A stretch of 45,383 nt of DNA, taken from an uncultured Bacteroidales bacterium (GTDB lineage Bacteria > Bacteroidota > Bacteroidia > Bacteroidales > Muribaculaceae). The stretch covers positions 1 through 45,383 of the forward strand of contig URNY01000002.1 in NCBI GenBank assembly GCA_900549375.1, in the 5' to 3' direction. Shown here one piece after another: positions 7,067 through 15,788 of the stretch; the stretch's first letter is position 1, and every line of letters starts with the position of its first letter. The position numbers and the translations under genes were made by a program. Under the pieces are notes generated by a model. The model was not told the origin of the DNA. It did no database searches and saw only the letters and a program-made list of their open reading frames with translations.

Positions 7067-9559
7067 TCAGTTCACCACAAGAATCTTGCCGACTGTCGAG
7101 AACGAATCCGAATCCGGTCCGCCGCTGCACATCACATAATACACTCCGCCCGGAACTCTCTTGAAATTCAGATTGGTTACATCCCACGTAGCTTCACCGC
7201 CCGCAGCGAAACCGACCTCCTTGATCAGGCCGCCACCGGCATCCACTATCTTGACAAGCGCGTTGTCGGGAACGCCTTCGATTTTCACATGGCTGAAATA
7301 ATCCGGGCGCACAGGATTGGGATAGATCTTCACACTCGCTTTACCCCCGTAGGATGCCGCGGCCGAGAGAAACAGTTCCACGAGTCCTTTGTCGGTAGAA
7401 ATCATCATGGAATTATTCTCGGGGTTATGACAGATAGCGTAAACTGTGTTATCGGGAAGCTGGGAATTATCCGTATTGTAAGAGTTCAAGACTTCCGTGC
7501 CGTCGGAAGAAGTCACGGTTATGCCGCCGCCATTTGTACCGAACCATTTGCGCCCCGAGGCGTCCTCGGTTATGCAGTTCACACTCGCGCCGTTAAGGAG
7601 GTAATCGGCAAGATTCGTGCCGTCATCGCGCGACACCTTCACACGATTCACCCGCTCCCCGCTCTTTATCATCTCCGAAGGGCGGAACGTAAACAATCCG
7701 TTTTCCGTTCCCACCCAGACAAGACCTGTCGAACGGTCCTCATACAGACTCCTGACATACGAGAACGAAACTTTTGAACCGTCCTGATCGAAAAGCGTGC
7801 CGAACTTCATCCGTTCGTCATCGCCGGGGACTTCCGGCGTCCCCTTGTGGTCGAGCAGCAGGATATCGCCGCCATAAGAACAGCTGGCATAAAATACCAT
7901 ATTTCTCGCTCCGGAATGCTTCAAGGGCAACACTTTGGAACTTGTGCTCACCTTTACGCCCGGAAGTTCAATTTTCTTCAATGGCCGGAAGGTAGAGGCA
8001 TTTTTTGAAGCGGCTCTGTCCTCAGGTGTCCAATACCAGAGTTCCAGCGTATTATTCGGATTCTGCTCGTTGCGGTCGAAATCATACCATGCCGTCCACA
8101 GATTGCCGGAGGTATCGAATGCCGGAGCGGCAAACCGACAGAAGTTAATGTAGCTCATATCGGGCACCACGCCAACAAAATTATCCGCACCGTTTGCCGA
8201 ATCACCCCTGCGCCCGAGACGCAAAGATTCACCACGGTCGGAAAGATCCAGTTTAAGCAACCCGTGGACAAATGAGCCGGCATAAACAAGCTCCGGATCA
8301 TTCGGATCAATGGCCAGGCCGTCGGGATTCCAGAATGCAAGTCCCGCATCATATCCATCGCGCATTGAGGACCGCAATTTCCATTCCAGATTCTTATAGG
8401 AAGAGAGGAGGTCCGGTGTAGGAACCATCTGACTACCGAAATTACCGTCTATTCCATGATTACGGACAAGTATCCCATATTGAGGATGATATTGTATCGA
8501 CGTGCATTTGAAGGCGTTGGAGGCGTTGGGCAGGATCGGACCGACCTTGACATTCCCGCCATCGGCATAAGACACAGACACGAGTCCGTCGCGGTTTCTC
8601 GACAGCCAGAAGTCCCGGCCATCCCAGGAACCGGCCACGGAGCCATATTCCTCATCAGATTTCCTTATATAGGTTATTTCTCCCGCACCGCTTATCTTCC
8701 ACATCCCGCTGTTGCCTGAAGCTAACGCGCCATCTTTGCATAGCTCCAGAGAAACTATTGTCTCTTTTACCACCGGAACCATCGAAACAGAGCCGTCCGC
8801 CTCAGGCTTCATGATAAAGATTCCCGGATCAGTCTCACCGTTGCTCCATAAAAGCATTCTTCCATCAGCGAGAGGATACATTCTTTTTATTGCGGACATC
8901 TCCGAGACCGGTCGGAACTCTGAAAAAGAATTCATCTTCGTGTCACCGCTGAAAATGCCGCGGGGAGTGGCGAGGAAAAGAGTGCCGCCCGATTTCCCGG
9001 CAGCCTTTACTACTTCCCCGAAATTACGCGTATAAAGGATCTCTTTTGTCTTGCCTGATATGCTCAGATAACCGAAATCAGTGGAAACAAAGATTTCATC
9101 GGAAGCATTGTCGAAAAATATATCATTTACATTTTTCGAGTATGATGTTCCGGCAAGACTAAGACCGGGGATATTGGCAAATTCTCCCGAATCGAAAAGC
9201 ATATCGATATTGCCTGTATCATACACCGCCATAAAATATTCTCCTGCGGGATTATATGAACCAAATTGCAATATGTTTTCCGACAGCAGGTTCTGACGGT
9301 TGAGGGCCGTCAATTCCTCTCCCTTTTTGTCATACCTGAAAAGCTGGATATATTTTTTTATATTGTCGCGCCATACCGATTGGGTGCCTTCAATATATTG
9401 TTGGGAATGGCTAAGGATATAGGTATAATCCGGGGTATCGATGATGCGCTCCACATTGCCGTCGTAGGTAGGGTGCAGACGCCACTGTTCCGCATTGGCC
9501 GTCAACGCGGAGAGACATACGGTCACAATGGCCGATATTTTAAAAAAGATATTGTTCAA
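7067..9559 (-). CDS. porZ: PorZ-like beta-propeller protein with T9SS C-terminal sorting domain
   Basis: This 830-residue exported protein (signal peptide ending in ALTANAE) has an N-terminal propeller whose text fits the PorZ family: LFRYDKKGEEL, then YDTGNIDMLF and STDFGYLSISGKTKEI. A second propeller carries two-component-regulator-propeller repeats such as GLVWVGTENGLFTFRPS and GRKWFGTNGGGITV. The end is a classic type A sorting domain: VKIYPNPVRPDYF through VPGGVYYVMC to VGKILVVN. In Porphyromonas, PorZ is part of the surface complex that attaches anionic LPS to T9SS cargo. It lies 9 bases after rdgB and directly before the LRR gene. A generic propeller protein is the alternative. Confidence 0.72.
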   Translation of the reverse strand: MNNIFFKISAIVTVCLSALTANAEQWRLHPTYDGNVERIIDTPDYTYILSHSQQYIEGTQSVWRDNIKKYIQLFRYDKKGEELTALNRQNLLSENILQFGSYNPAGEYFMAVYDTGNIDMLFDSGEFANIPGLSLAGTSYSKNVNDIFFDNASDEIFVSTDFGYLSISGKTKEILYTRNFGEVVKAAGKSGGTLFLATPRGIFSGDTKMNSFSEFRPVSEMSAIKRMYPLADGRMLLWSNGETDPGIFIMKPEADGSVSMVPVVKETIVSLELCKDGALASGNSGMWKISGAGEITYIRKSDEEYGSVAGSWDGRDFWLSRNRDGLVSVSYADGGNVKVGPILPNASNAFKCTSIQYHPQYGILVRNHGIDGNFGSQMVPTPDLLSSYKNLEWKLRSSMRDGYDAGLAFWNPDGLAIDPNDPELVYAGSFVHGLLKLDLSDRGESLRLGRRGDSANGADNFVGVVPDMSYINFCRFAAPAFDTSGNLWTAWYDFDRNEQNPNNTLELWYWTPEDRAASKNASTFRPLKKIELPGVKVSTSSKVLPLKHSGARNMVFYASCSYGGDILLLDHKGTPEVPGDDERMKFGTLFDQDGSKVSFSYVRSLYEDRSTGLVWVGTENGLFTFRPSEMIKSGERVNRVKVSRDDGTNLADYLLNGASVNCITEDASGRKWFGTNGGGITVTSSDGTEVLNSYNTDNSQLPDNTVYAICHNPENNSMMISTDKGLVELFLSAAASYGGKASVKIYPNPVRPDYFSHVKIEGVPDNALVKIVDAGGGLIKEVGFAAGGEATWDVTNLNFKRVPGGVYYVMCSGGPDSDSFSTVGKILVVN

Positions 9560-9568
9560 TTCCTTTTA

Positions 9569-10156
9569 TTATTGCTGTTTATCAAGATATTCCTCCATCT
9601 TCCGCATGGCGCGTCCGCGATGGGAGATGGCATTCTTGGCCTCCGGAGTCATCTCGGCAAAGCAGAGTCCGGTCTCGTCGGCCACGAACACGGGGTCATA
9701 ACCGAACCCTCCCTCACCATGGGCCGAATGCGCTATCTTTCCATTGACGCGACCCTCAAAAAGTTCCGTTTTCCCATTGTGCAAAAGAGCGATCGCTGTG
9801 GAGAAATGTGCATTGCGGTTCTCCTCTCCGGCCATCGTCTCCAATAGTTTGCGGACATTGTCGGCAGGAGTGCAATGCTCGCCGGCATAGCGTGCGCTGT
9901 AGACACCGGGAGCACCGTCGAGCGCATCCACCATCAGACCCGTATCATCGGCGAAACAATCATATCCGTAACGCTCCTTCACCCAGCGGGCTTTTATCAG
10001 GGCGTTGCCCGACAGGGTGTCGGCCGTTTCCGGAATCTCATCATGACAGCCGATATCGGAAAGGCTTATTATTTCAAAGCGGTCGCCGAGAATCTCGCGG
10101 GCCTCTTCGAGTTTATGCGCGTTGTTGGTGGCGAACACCAGTTTTTCTTTGTTCAT
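9569..10156 (-). CDS. rdgB: dITP/XTP pyrophosphatase (non-canonical purine NTPase)
   Basis: This Ham1/RdgB-family enzyme cleaves dITP, ITP and XTP to the monophosphate and pyrophosphate, keeping deaminated purines out of DNA and RNA. All family blocks are visible in the 195 residues: FATNNAHKLEEAREIL at the N-terminus, FADDTGLMVDALDGAPGVYS (metal-binding acidic block), GGFGYDPVF and the C-terminal SHRGRAMRKM. It is a soluble protein of normal length. A strong hairpin separates it from the amylase gene upstream, and it is 9 bases from the PorZ-like gene downstream. Confidence 0.96.
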   Translation of the reverse strand: MNKEKLVFATNNAHKLEEAREILGDRFEIISLSDIGCHDEIPETADTLSGNALIKARWVKERYGYDCFADDTGLMVDALDGAPGVYSARYAGEHCTPADNVRKLLETMAGEENRNAHFSTAIALLHNGKTELFEGRVNGKIAHSAHGEGGFGYDPVFVADETGLCFAEMTPEAKNAISHRGRAMRKMEEYLDKQQ

Positions 10157-10209
10157 TTCCTGTTCTTTTCCAATCTTATAAACGTAAATGATAACTCATA
10201 AATTGCATG

Positions 10210-10242
10210 ACCCCGCCTCCGGTCGATGCCGGAGTGCGGGGC
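10210..10242 (-). terminator. GC-rich hairpin between the amylase and rdgB genes
   Basis: CCCCGC+TCCGG on the left pairs with CCGGA+GCGGGG on the right around a 6-base loop, with one bulge. It follows the amylase stop by about 45 bases on the minus strand. The clear T-run (TTTTTT at about 10250) lies on the plus-strand side, so it is a poor classical terminator for the minus-strand genes. It may reduce read-through or protect a processed 3' end. Confidence 0.5.
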
Positions 10243-10287
10243 CATAATCTTTTTTAACATTAGTTTCTCAATAGTGAATCCGAAAGT

Positions 10288-11736
10288 TTACCAGACAAGA
10301 TCCTCTTTGCGCGTCTGGCCGGCGTCCGGTATCACTATCCCCTCATCGGGAGTGGTGAAAACGATGTATTGCCAGGGAGCGAGCGTTTTGGGCAAAGCCG
10401 CCTTATGCCCGGTGAAAAGATTCACCATGCCCACAAGATAGGGCTCGCGACGCTGGAAATGGAGTCGCGCGGTCTGGTCTGAAAGATTCGCAATCACCAT
10501 AACCTTGTGTTTCCCTGTCTGGCGCGTGAAACTCAGTACATCGGGATTCTCCGATTCGATGAAGTTGGTGGCGGCCAGAGGCTGGCGGGCATCAAGCGCG
10601 CGGTTATGATGCTTGAGAGAATTCAGTATCTCATAAAAAGCTGTCTGTTCGTTGGCTGTATAGTCGGGCATGATGCTGTCGCGCTCGAAAAATTCGAACG
10701 GATGGTTGAACCCCACCTCCTGCCCGGTATAAAGCATCGGCATCCCGGGGAGAGTATAACTGAGCACTGCGAACGCTCCGGTGGCGGGTCCGAGACGCTC
10801 GAACTCCGTGCCCTCCCATGAGTTGAGGTCATGGTTCGTTATCATATTCATGTGGACGCTTCCTTTTGGATATTCCGCGGTTTGCCTTTTAATCAGAGCG
10901 GGAATATCCTTGGCTGTCATTTCGGGGAGCTTCTGCCCATGCCTCTTGGCATATTCATTCACCCCCTTGGTGGCGGCAATGGCGTTGAAAACATCTTTCA
11001 TCGGCCATGCGTAGTCGGCATCGAAAGCTTTTTTCAGCAATTCCGGTTTCGAAGCCTCTGCGAGCATGAACACAGGCTTGATGGACTGAAGCCGAGGACG
11101 TGCCTCCTCCCAGAAATCTGTCGGCACCTCGCCGGCCACATCGCAACGGTAGCCGTCGATATCAGCCTCCTTGATCCAGAACTCAAGAGCGTCGATCATG
11201 GCCTCACGGGTTGCGGGATTGGAGTAATCGAGCTTATAGGTGTCTGTCCAGTCGAAGGGTCCGAACATCTCTCCCTTTTCATTGCGGGCGTAGTATTCGG
11301 GATGCTCCGTCACCCATGCGTTGTCACATCCCGTGTGGTTGCAGACCTCGTCGATTATCACCTTCATACCCAACGAATGAGCCGTCCTGACATATTCCTT
11401 GAGATCCTCGATCGTTCCGAACTCGGGGTTGACCGCTTTATAATCTTTCACGGCGTAATATGAGCCGAGCGTCCCTTTCCGGTTCTTTTCGCTGATAGGA
11501 TGTATCGGCATAAGCCAGAGCACATCAACGCCCAGATCTTTGAGCCGCGGCAACTGCAGCTGAGCCCCCTTCAGATTGCGCAAGGGTGTGCCCTGACGCA
11601 AGTTCACCTCATAGATAACTGCCGAATCCATCCAGTCGGGGCGTGGGCTCGAGGCCTTGACTTCCGCTTTCTTTGCCGCCATGACGCCCGCCGAGGCAAG
11701 CATCGCGACAAGAAGAAGTATAACTGATTTTTTCAT
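10288..11736 (-). CDS. Secreted GH13 alpha-amylase-family glycoside hydrolase
   Basis: This 482-residue protein opens with a Sec signal peptide (MKKSVILLLVAMLASAGVMA) without a lipobox, so a periplasmic place is likely. The GH13 (beta/alpha)8 barrel motifs are complete: DEVCNH (residues 129-134), GYRCDVAG with the nucleophile Asp199, MLAEAS with the acid/base Glu227, and NHDLNSW with Asp303. A small C-terminal beta domain follows. It should hydrolyse alpha-1,4-glucans or malto-oligosaccharides, but exact substrate and subfamily cannot be read from sequence. No susC/susD genes are nearby. It lies 18 bases after leuS, an unusual operon partner. Confidence 0.88.
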   Translation of the reverse strand: MKKSVILLLVAMLASAGVMAAKKAEVKASSPRPDWMDSAVIYEVNLRQGTPLRNLKGAQLQLPRLKDLGVDVLWLMPIHPISEKNRKGTLGSYYAVKDYKAVNPEFGTIEDLKEYVRTAHSLGMKVIIDEVCNHTGCDNAWVTEHPEYYARNEKGEMFGPFDWTDTYKLDYSNPATREAMIDALEFWIKEADIDGYRCDVAGEVPTDFWEEARPRLQSIKPVFMLAEASKPELLKKAFDADYAWPMKDVFNAIAATKGVNEYAKRHGQKLPEMTAKDIPALIKRQTAEYPKGSVHMNMITNHDLNSWEGTEFERLGPATGAFAVLSYTLPGMPMLYTGQEVGFNHPFEFFERDSIMPDYTANEQTAFYEILNSLKHHNRALDARQPLAATNFIESENPDVLSFTRQTGKHKVMVIANLSDQTARLHFQRREPYLVGMVNLFTGHKAALPKTLAPWQYIVFTTPDEGIVIPDAGQTRKEDLVW

Positions 11737-11754
11737 CTTTTATCAATATGTTTC

Positions 11755-14517
11755 TCAAAGTACCACATTCACAATCTTTCCGGGAACCACTATCACCTTC
11801 TTAGGCGTCCGTCCGTCGAGCCATTTGGCAGCCGCCGCATCGCCGAGGGCCAGCTTCTCCACCTCTTCGCGCAAGGCGTCCGCGGGAGCCTCTACCATGT
11901 ATCGCATCTTGCCGTTGAAGCTGACAGGATATTTTACGGTGTCCTCAACAAGTGCGGACTCATCGTAAGCGGGCCATTCCGAATCGGTCACGCTTCCCTC
12001 GTTGCCGAGCATGTGCCAGAATTCCTCCGCCATATGAGGTGCGAACGGAGCTATCAGGCGCGTGATGATGTCCATTGCTTCCCGGCTATCGCTCTTGAGC
12101 GCCGTCAGTTCGTTGACAGCTATCATGAATGCGGCCACCGAGGTGTTGAAGGAGAAGTTCTCGATATCCTCCGTCACTTTCTTTATCAGTTTGTGGACAG
12201 CCTTGCGCTCCTCCTTGGTCATCTCCCGGTTGTCGGCGAGATTGGCTTTGCCGAAGAGTCCCCAGAGTTTCTTCAGGAACCTGTTCACGCCATCGATTCC
12301 ATTGGTATCCCATGGTTTCGACTGCTCCACCGGCCCGAGGAACATCTCGTAAAGCCGGAGCGTGTCGGCGCCGTAACGCTCCACGATATCATCGGGGTTC
12401 ACAACGTTGAACATCGATTTCGACATCTTCTCCACAGCCCATCCGCAGACATACTTCCCGTCTTCGAGAATGAACTCGGCATCCGCATATTCCGGACGCC
12501 AGCGGCGGAATGCCTCGGTGTCGAGGATATCGTTGTCGACTATATTCACATCCACACGAATCGGAGTCACGTCGTGCTCTTTTCGCAGGCCATGGCTCAC
12601 AAACGTATTGGTGTTCTTTATACGATAAACAAAATTACTGCGTCCCTGGATCATTCCCTGATTCACAAGTTTGCGGAACGGCTCCGGCTCGGCCACTATT
12701 CCGAGGTCGTAGAGGAATTTGTTCCAGAAGCGGGAATAAATCAGATGGCCCGTGGCATGCTCGGCGCCCCCGACATAGAGGTCTACGTCGCGCCAGTATT
12801 CATCGGCCTCTTTACCGACAAGGGCTTTGTCGTTGTGCGGATCCATGTAACGCAGATAGTAAGCCGACGATCCGGCGAATCCCGGCATCGTGCAGAGTTC
12901 TATCGGATATCCTTCGGGAGTAGTCCAGTTTTCGGCGCGTCCCAGCGGAGGCTGACCATCCTCAGTCGGCAGATAACTCGAAACAGCGGGGAGTCGTAGA
13001 GGCAACACCGACTCATCCATCAGGCGGGCCACGCCATCCTTGTAATATACGGGGAAAGGCTCGCCCCAATAGCGCTGACGGGAGAATATGGCATCGCGCA
13101 GACGATAGTTCACCTTCACTTTGCCTATCCCCTCCTCTTCGATAAATCTCTTTGTCTTGGCGATGGCGTCTTTAACTTCAAGGCCGTTCAAATCGAGCTT
13201 CGGACCGCAGGAGTTGATCATGCGACCCTCTTTGGCGTCGAAACTCTGCTCCGCCACATCGGCGCCCTCAATCAGCGGGATTATCGGGAGACTGAAATGG
13301 CGGGCGAAAGCATAGTCGCGGGAGTCGTGGGCCGGAACAGCCATGATGGCTCCCGTGCCGTAGCCGGCAAGCACGTAGTCGCTCACCCAAACGGGTATCT
13401 CTTTGCCCGTAAGCGGATTCACGGCATACGAACCGGTAAACACGCCCGATACTTTCTTCTCTATCTGGCGCTCGCGCTCCGTTTTATGCTTCACTTCGTC
13501 AAGATAAGCCTTAACGGCCTCCCGCTGTCCGTCGGTAGTAAGCATATCCACATATGCCGACTCCGGAGCAAGAACCATAAACGTCACGCCGAACACGGTG
13601 TCGGCGCGGGTGGTGAAAATCTCAAGCTCGAGGTCTTTGCCTGCCACGGGGAAACGCATCTCCGCGCCTCCTGATCGACCGATCCAGTTGCGTTGCGTCT
13701 CTTTGAGCGAATCCGACCAGTCGAGCTTGTCGAGGCCTTCCAGAAGTCGCGGGGCATATGCCGAGACACGAAGACACCATTGGTTCATGAGCTTCTGCTC
13801 CACCGGGAAACCTCCTCTCACACTCAACCCTTCGCTCACCTCATCATTGGCGAGGACCGTGCCGAGCTCGGCACACCAGTTCACCATAGTCTCTCCCTGA
13901 TAAGCGATTCTGTAGTTCATAAGCCGTACAAGCTTCTCTTTCTCTGAAAGCGAATTCCATTCGTCGGCGGTGAAAGATAGCTCTTTTGTGCATGCCGGAT
14001 GAATCCCTTCGCTGCCGTGAAGCGCGAAATGTTCCGTCAGCTTCTTTATCGGTAGTGCCTTGTTCTGATCCAGATCATAGTAGGAATTGAACATCTGCAT
14101 GAATGCCCACTGCGTCCATTTATAATATTCCGGATCGCAAGTGCGCACCTCGCGGCTCCAGTCGAACGAGAAGCCTATCTTGTCGAGCTGCGAACGATAA
14201 CGGGCTATATTCTCAGTAGTTGTCTTCTCGGGATGCTGGCCTGTCTGTATTGCATACTGCTCGGCCGGAAGGCCGTAGGCGTCATAGCCCATCGGGTGAA
14301 GCACGTTGAATCCGTTCTGACGCTTATAACGCGCATAAATATCGCTCGCTATATAACCGAGCGGATGGCCCACATGCAATCCCGCCCCCGAGGGATAGGG
14401 AAACATGTCGAGCACATAGAATTTCTTCTTCGACGGGTCTTCAACCGTATTGTAAGTCTCATTCTCACGCCAATAGCGTTGCCATCGGCTCTCTATATCC
14501 TTGTGATTGTATTCCAT
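11755..14517 (-). CDS. leuS: Leucyl-tRNA synthetase
   Basis: This class I aminoacyl-tRNA synthetase charges tRNA-Leu. In its 920 residues the HIGH motif appears as HVGH at residues 48-51 (within PYPSGAGLHVGHPLGY) and KMSKS at 697-701. Between them is a CP1 editing domain (about 230-430) with FTTRADTVFGVTFMVLAPE and VPAHDSRDYAFA. The anticodon-binding helices and a C-terminal domain follow. The gene heads the minus-strand run leuS, amylase, rdgB, PorZ-like, LRR. A TAAATTTG box lies 36 bases upstream of its ATG. Confidence 0.98.
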   Translation of the reverse strand: MEYNHKDIESRWQRYWRENETYNTVEDPSKKKFYVLDMFPYPSGAGLHVGHPLGYIASDIYARYKRQNGFNVLHPMGYDAYGLPAEQYAIQTGQHPEKTTTENIARYRSQLDKIGFSFDWSREVRTCDPEYYKWTQWAFMQMFNSYYDLDQNKALPIKKLTEHFALHGSEGIHPACTKELSFTADEWNSLSEKEKLVRLMNYRIAYQGETMVNWCAELGTVLANDEVSEGLSVRGGFPVEQKLMNQWCLRVSAYAPRLLEGLDKLDWSDSLKETQRNWIGRSGGAEMRFPVAGKDLELEIFTTRADTVFGVTFMVLAPESAYVDMLTTDGQREAVKAYLDEVKHKTERERQIEKKVSGVFTGSYAVNPLTGKEIPVWVSDYVLAGYGTGAIMAVPAHDSRDYAFARHFSLPIIPLIEGADVAEQSFDAKEGRMINSCGPKLDLNGLEVKDAIAKTKRFIEEEGIGKVKVNYRLRDAIFSRQRYWGEPFPVYYKDGVARLMDESVLPLRLPAVSSYLPTEDGQPPLGRAENWTTPEGYPIELCTMPGFAGSSAYYLRYMDPHNDKALVGKEADEYWRDVDLYVGGAEHATGHLIYSRFWNKFLYDLGIVAEPEPFRKLVNQGMIQGRSNFVYRIKNTNTFVSHGLRKEHDVTPIRVDVNIVDNDILDTEAFRRWRPEYADAEFILEDGKYVCGWAVEKMSKSMFNVVNPDDIVERYGADTLRLYEMFLGPVEQSKPWDTNGIDGVNRFLKKLWGLFGKANLADNREMTKEERKAVHKLIKKVTEDIENFSFNTSVAAFMIAVNELTALKSDSREAMDIITRLIAPFAPHMAEEFWHMLGNEGSVTDSEWPAYDESALVEDTVKYPVSFNGKMRYMVEAPADALREEVEKLALGDAAAAKWLDGRTPKKVIVVPGKIVNVVL

Positions 14518-14552
14518 CGGAATCTATTGGTTGTTTTATCGGTTATTGAATG

Positions 14553-14560
14553 CAAATTTA
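14553..14560 (-). promoter_or_regulatory. -7 promoter box for leuS
   Basis: The minus strand reads TAAATTTG, an exact TAnnTTTG match, 36 bases before the leuS ATG. No clear -33 TTTG is present at the expected distance. Confidence 0.4.
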
Positions 14561-14587
14561 GTGATTTTTCGCGACATAGAGGAGTGT

Positions 14588-14619
14588 TTTGTCATTGTCG
14601 GATATTTTTATTATTTTTG
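14588..14619 (+). promoter_or_regulatory. Promoter of the plus-strand EPS arm
   Basis: TTTG at 14588-14591 and TATTTTTG at 14612-14619 are 20 bases apart, the Bacteroidetes spacing. The ATG of the GT4 gene is at 14625, so transcription would begin at or next to the start codon. Confidence 0.5.
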
Positions 14620-14624
14620 ACACT

Positions 14625-15788
14625 ATGAAAAGGATTTTATTCATAGCGCATACCGCATCCTGCGGGGGAGGATCCGAGAAGGTGCTCTCCACGCTTATCG
14701 ATGAACTTGCTGATGAATATCTGATTGACGTAGTTGAGATTCTCTCCGATACAATTTCCCCTTTCAAACCGGTTTCAAAAAACGTGCGTTATCTCGGTTC
14801 ACTGATGGAATCCGACCGCAAGGCAGCTTCCAGTGGGGGGAATATAAAGCTGAATCATATTCGGCATAATCTTCTCGCACTTGAGTGTGCCTTCTTTCCG
14901 GGCGCTGTATATCGCAGACTTGTCAAGGAGCGCTACGACTATGAAATTTCCTTCAATTATCTCTATTCCTCATCCCTTATAGCACATTCGCCGAATCCGG
15001 ATTCAAAGAAAATTATGTGGATGCACGGCGCCATCGACGACCTTAACGACAAAGATGCCGACAATTCTCTGAAAATGCGTCTATACCGAAAAATTCAGCA
15101 CAAGGCATTCAGCGGTGCGGATGCGATTGTGACTATTTCCCGAAGAACGCATAAGTCAGTCAGCATTTTTCAACCGGATGCCGAATCTAAAATCCACGAC
15201 ATATACAACGGCTATGATCTCGATGGAATCAGTCGCCTCGCCAGAGAGAAAGCGATAGACAGGAGCGGACGGTTCAGGCTTGTTTCCGTTGGCCGGCTGT
15301 CGTCAGCAAAAAACGTCTTGCTGCAGGTCGAAGCTGTCGAGAATCTCCGGAAAAGAGGAATCGATATTGAATTGGTTCTCCTCGGAGAGGGGAAACTTAA
15401 AGCCGACATCATAAAAATTGCAAAGGGCAATCCTAATATCCGTCCGGTAGGCTTCCAAAGCAATCCCTATCCCTATATCCTTTCTTCCGACGCGCTCATA
15501 ATAACTTCTCTCGCCGAAGGATTTCCCACAGTTGCCGTCGAGGCAATGGCACTCGGAAAACCTGTAATCTCAACTCCGGTGGCAGGCACAGATGAGCTTA
15601 TCGAGAAAGAGACGGGCATCATCATAGGCCGGGACATCGACAGTGTAACCGAAGGAATTCTGAAAGCCATGGACGGACCGTGGGATTCCGAAAAAATCCG
15701 CAACAAAATCGCGCCTTATACCAAACAGCGATGGGCCTCGAATGTAAAGAATCTTCTTACCACTCTTGACAATGAACCAAAAGTATGA
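14625..15788 (+). CDS. Family 4 glycosyltransferase (EPS locus)
   Basis: This 387-residue GT-B enzyme has a Gly-rich N-terminal loop (HTASCGGGSEKVLSTLIDEL) and a C-terminal nucleotide-sugar domain with LVSVGRLSSAKNV, LVLLGEGKL and the EX7E motif in LAEGFPTVAVEAM. These fit GT4 retaining transferases that extend lipid-linked sugars on the cytoplasmic face. The ATG at 14625 is chosen over a TTG at 14589, because the family opens directly with MKRILFIAH and the TTG lies inside the promoter. Its last 17 bases overlap the next gene. Donor sugar is unknown. Confidence 0.85.
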   Translation: MKRILFIAHTASCGGGSEKVLSTLIDELADEYLIDVVEILSDTISPFKPVSKNVRYLGSLMESDRKAASSGGNIKLNHIRHNLLALECAFFPGAVYRRLVKERYDYEISFNYLYSSSLIAHSPNPDSKKIMWMHGAIDDLNDKDADNSLKMRLYRKIQHKAFSGADAIVTISRRTHKSVSIFQPDAESKIHDIYNGYDLDGISRLAREKAIDRSGRFRLVSVGRLSSAKNVLLQVEAVENLRKRGIDIELVLLGEGKLKADIIKIAKGNPNIRPVGFQSNPYPYILSSDALIITSLAEGFPTVAVEAMALGKPVISTPVAGTDELIEKETGIIIGRDIDSVTEGILKAMDGPWDSEKIRNKIAPYTKQRWASNVKNLLTTLDNEPKV

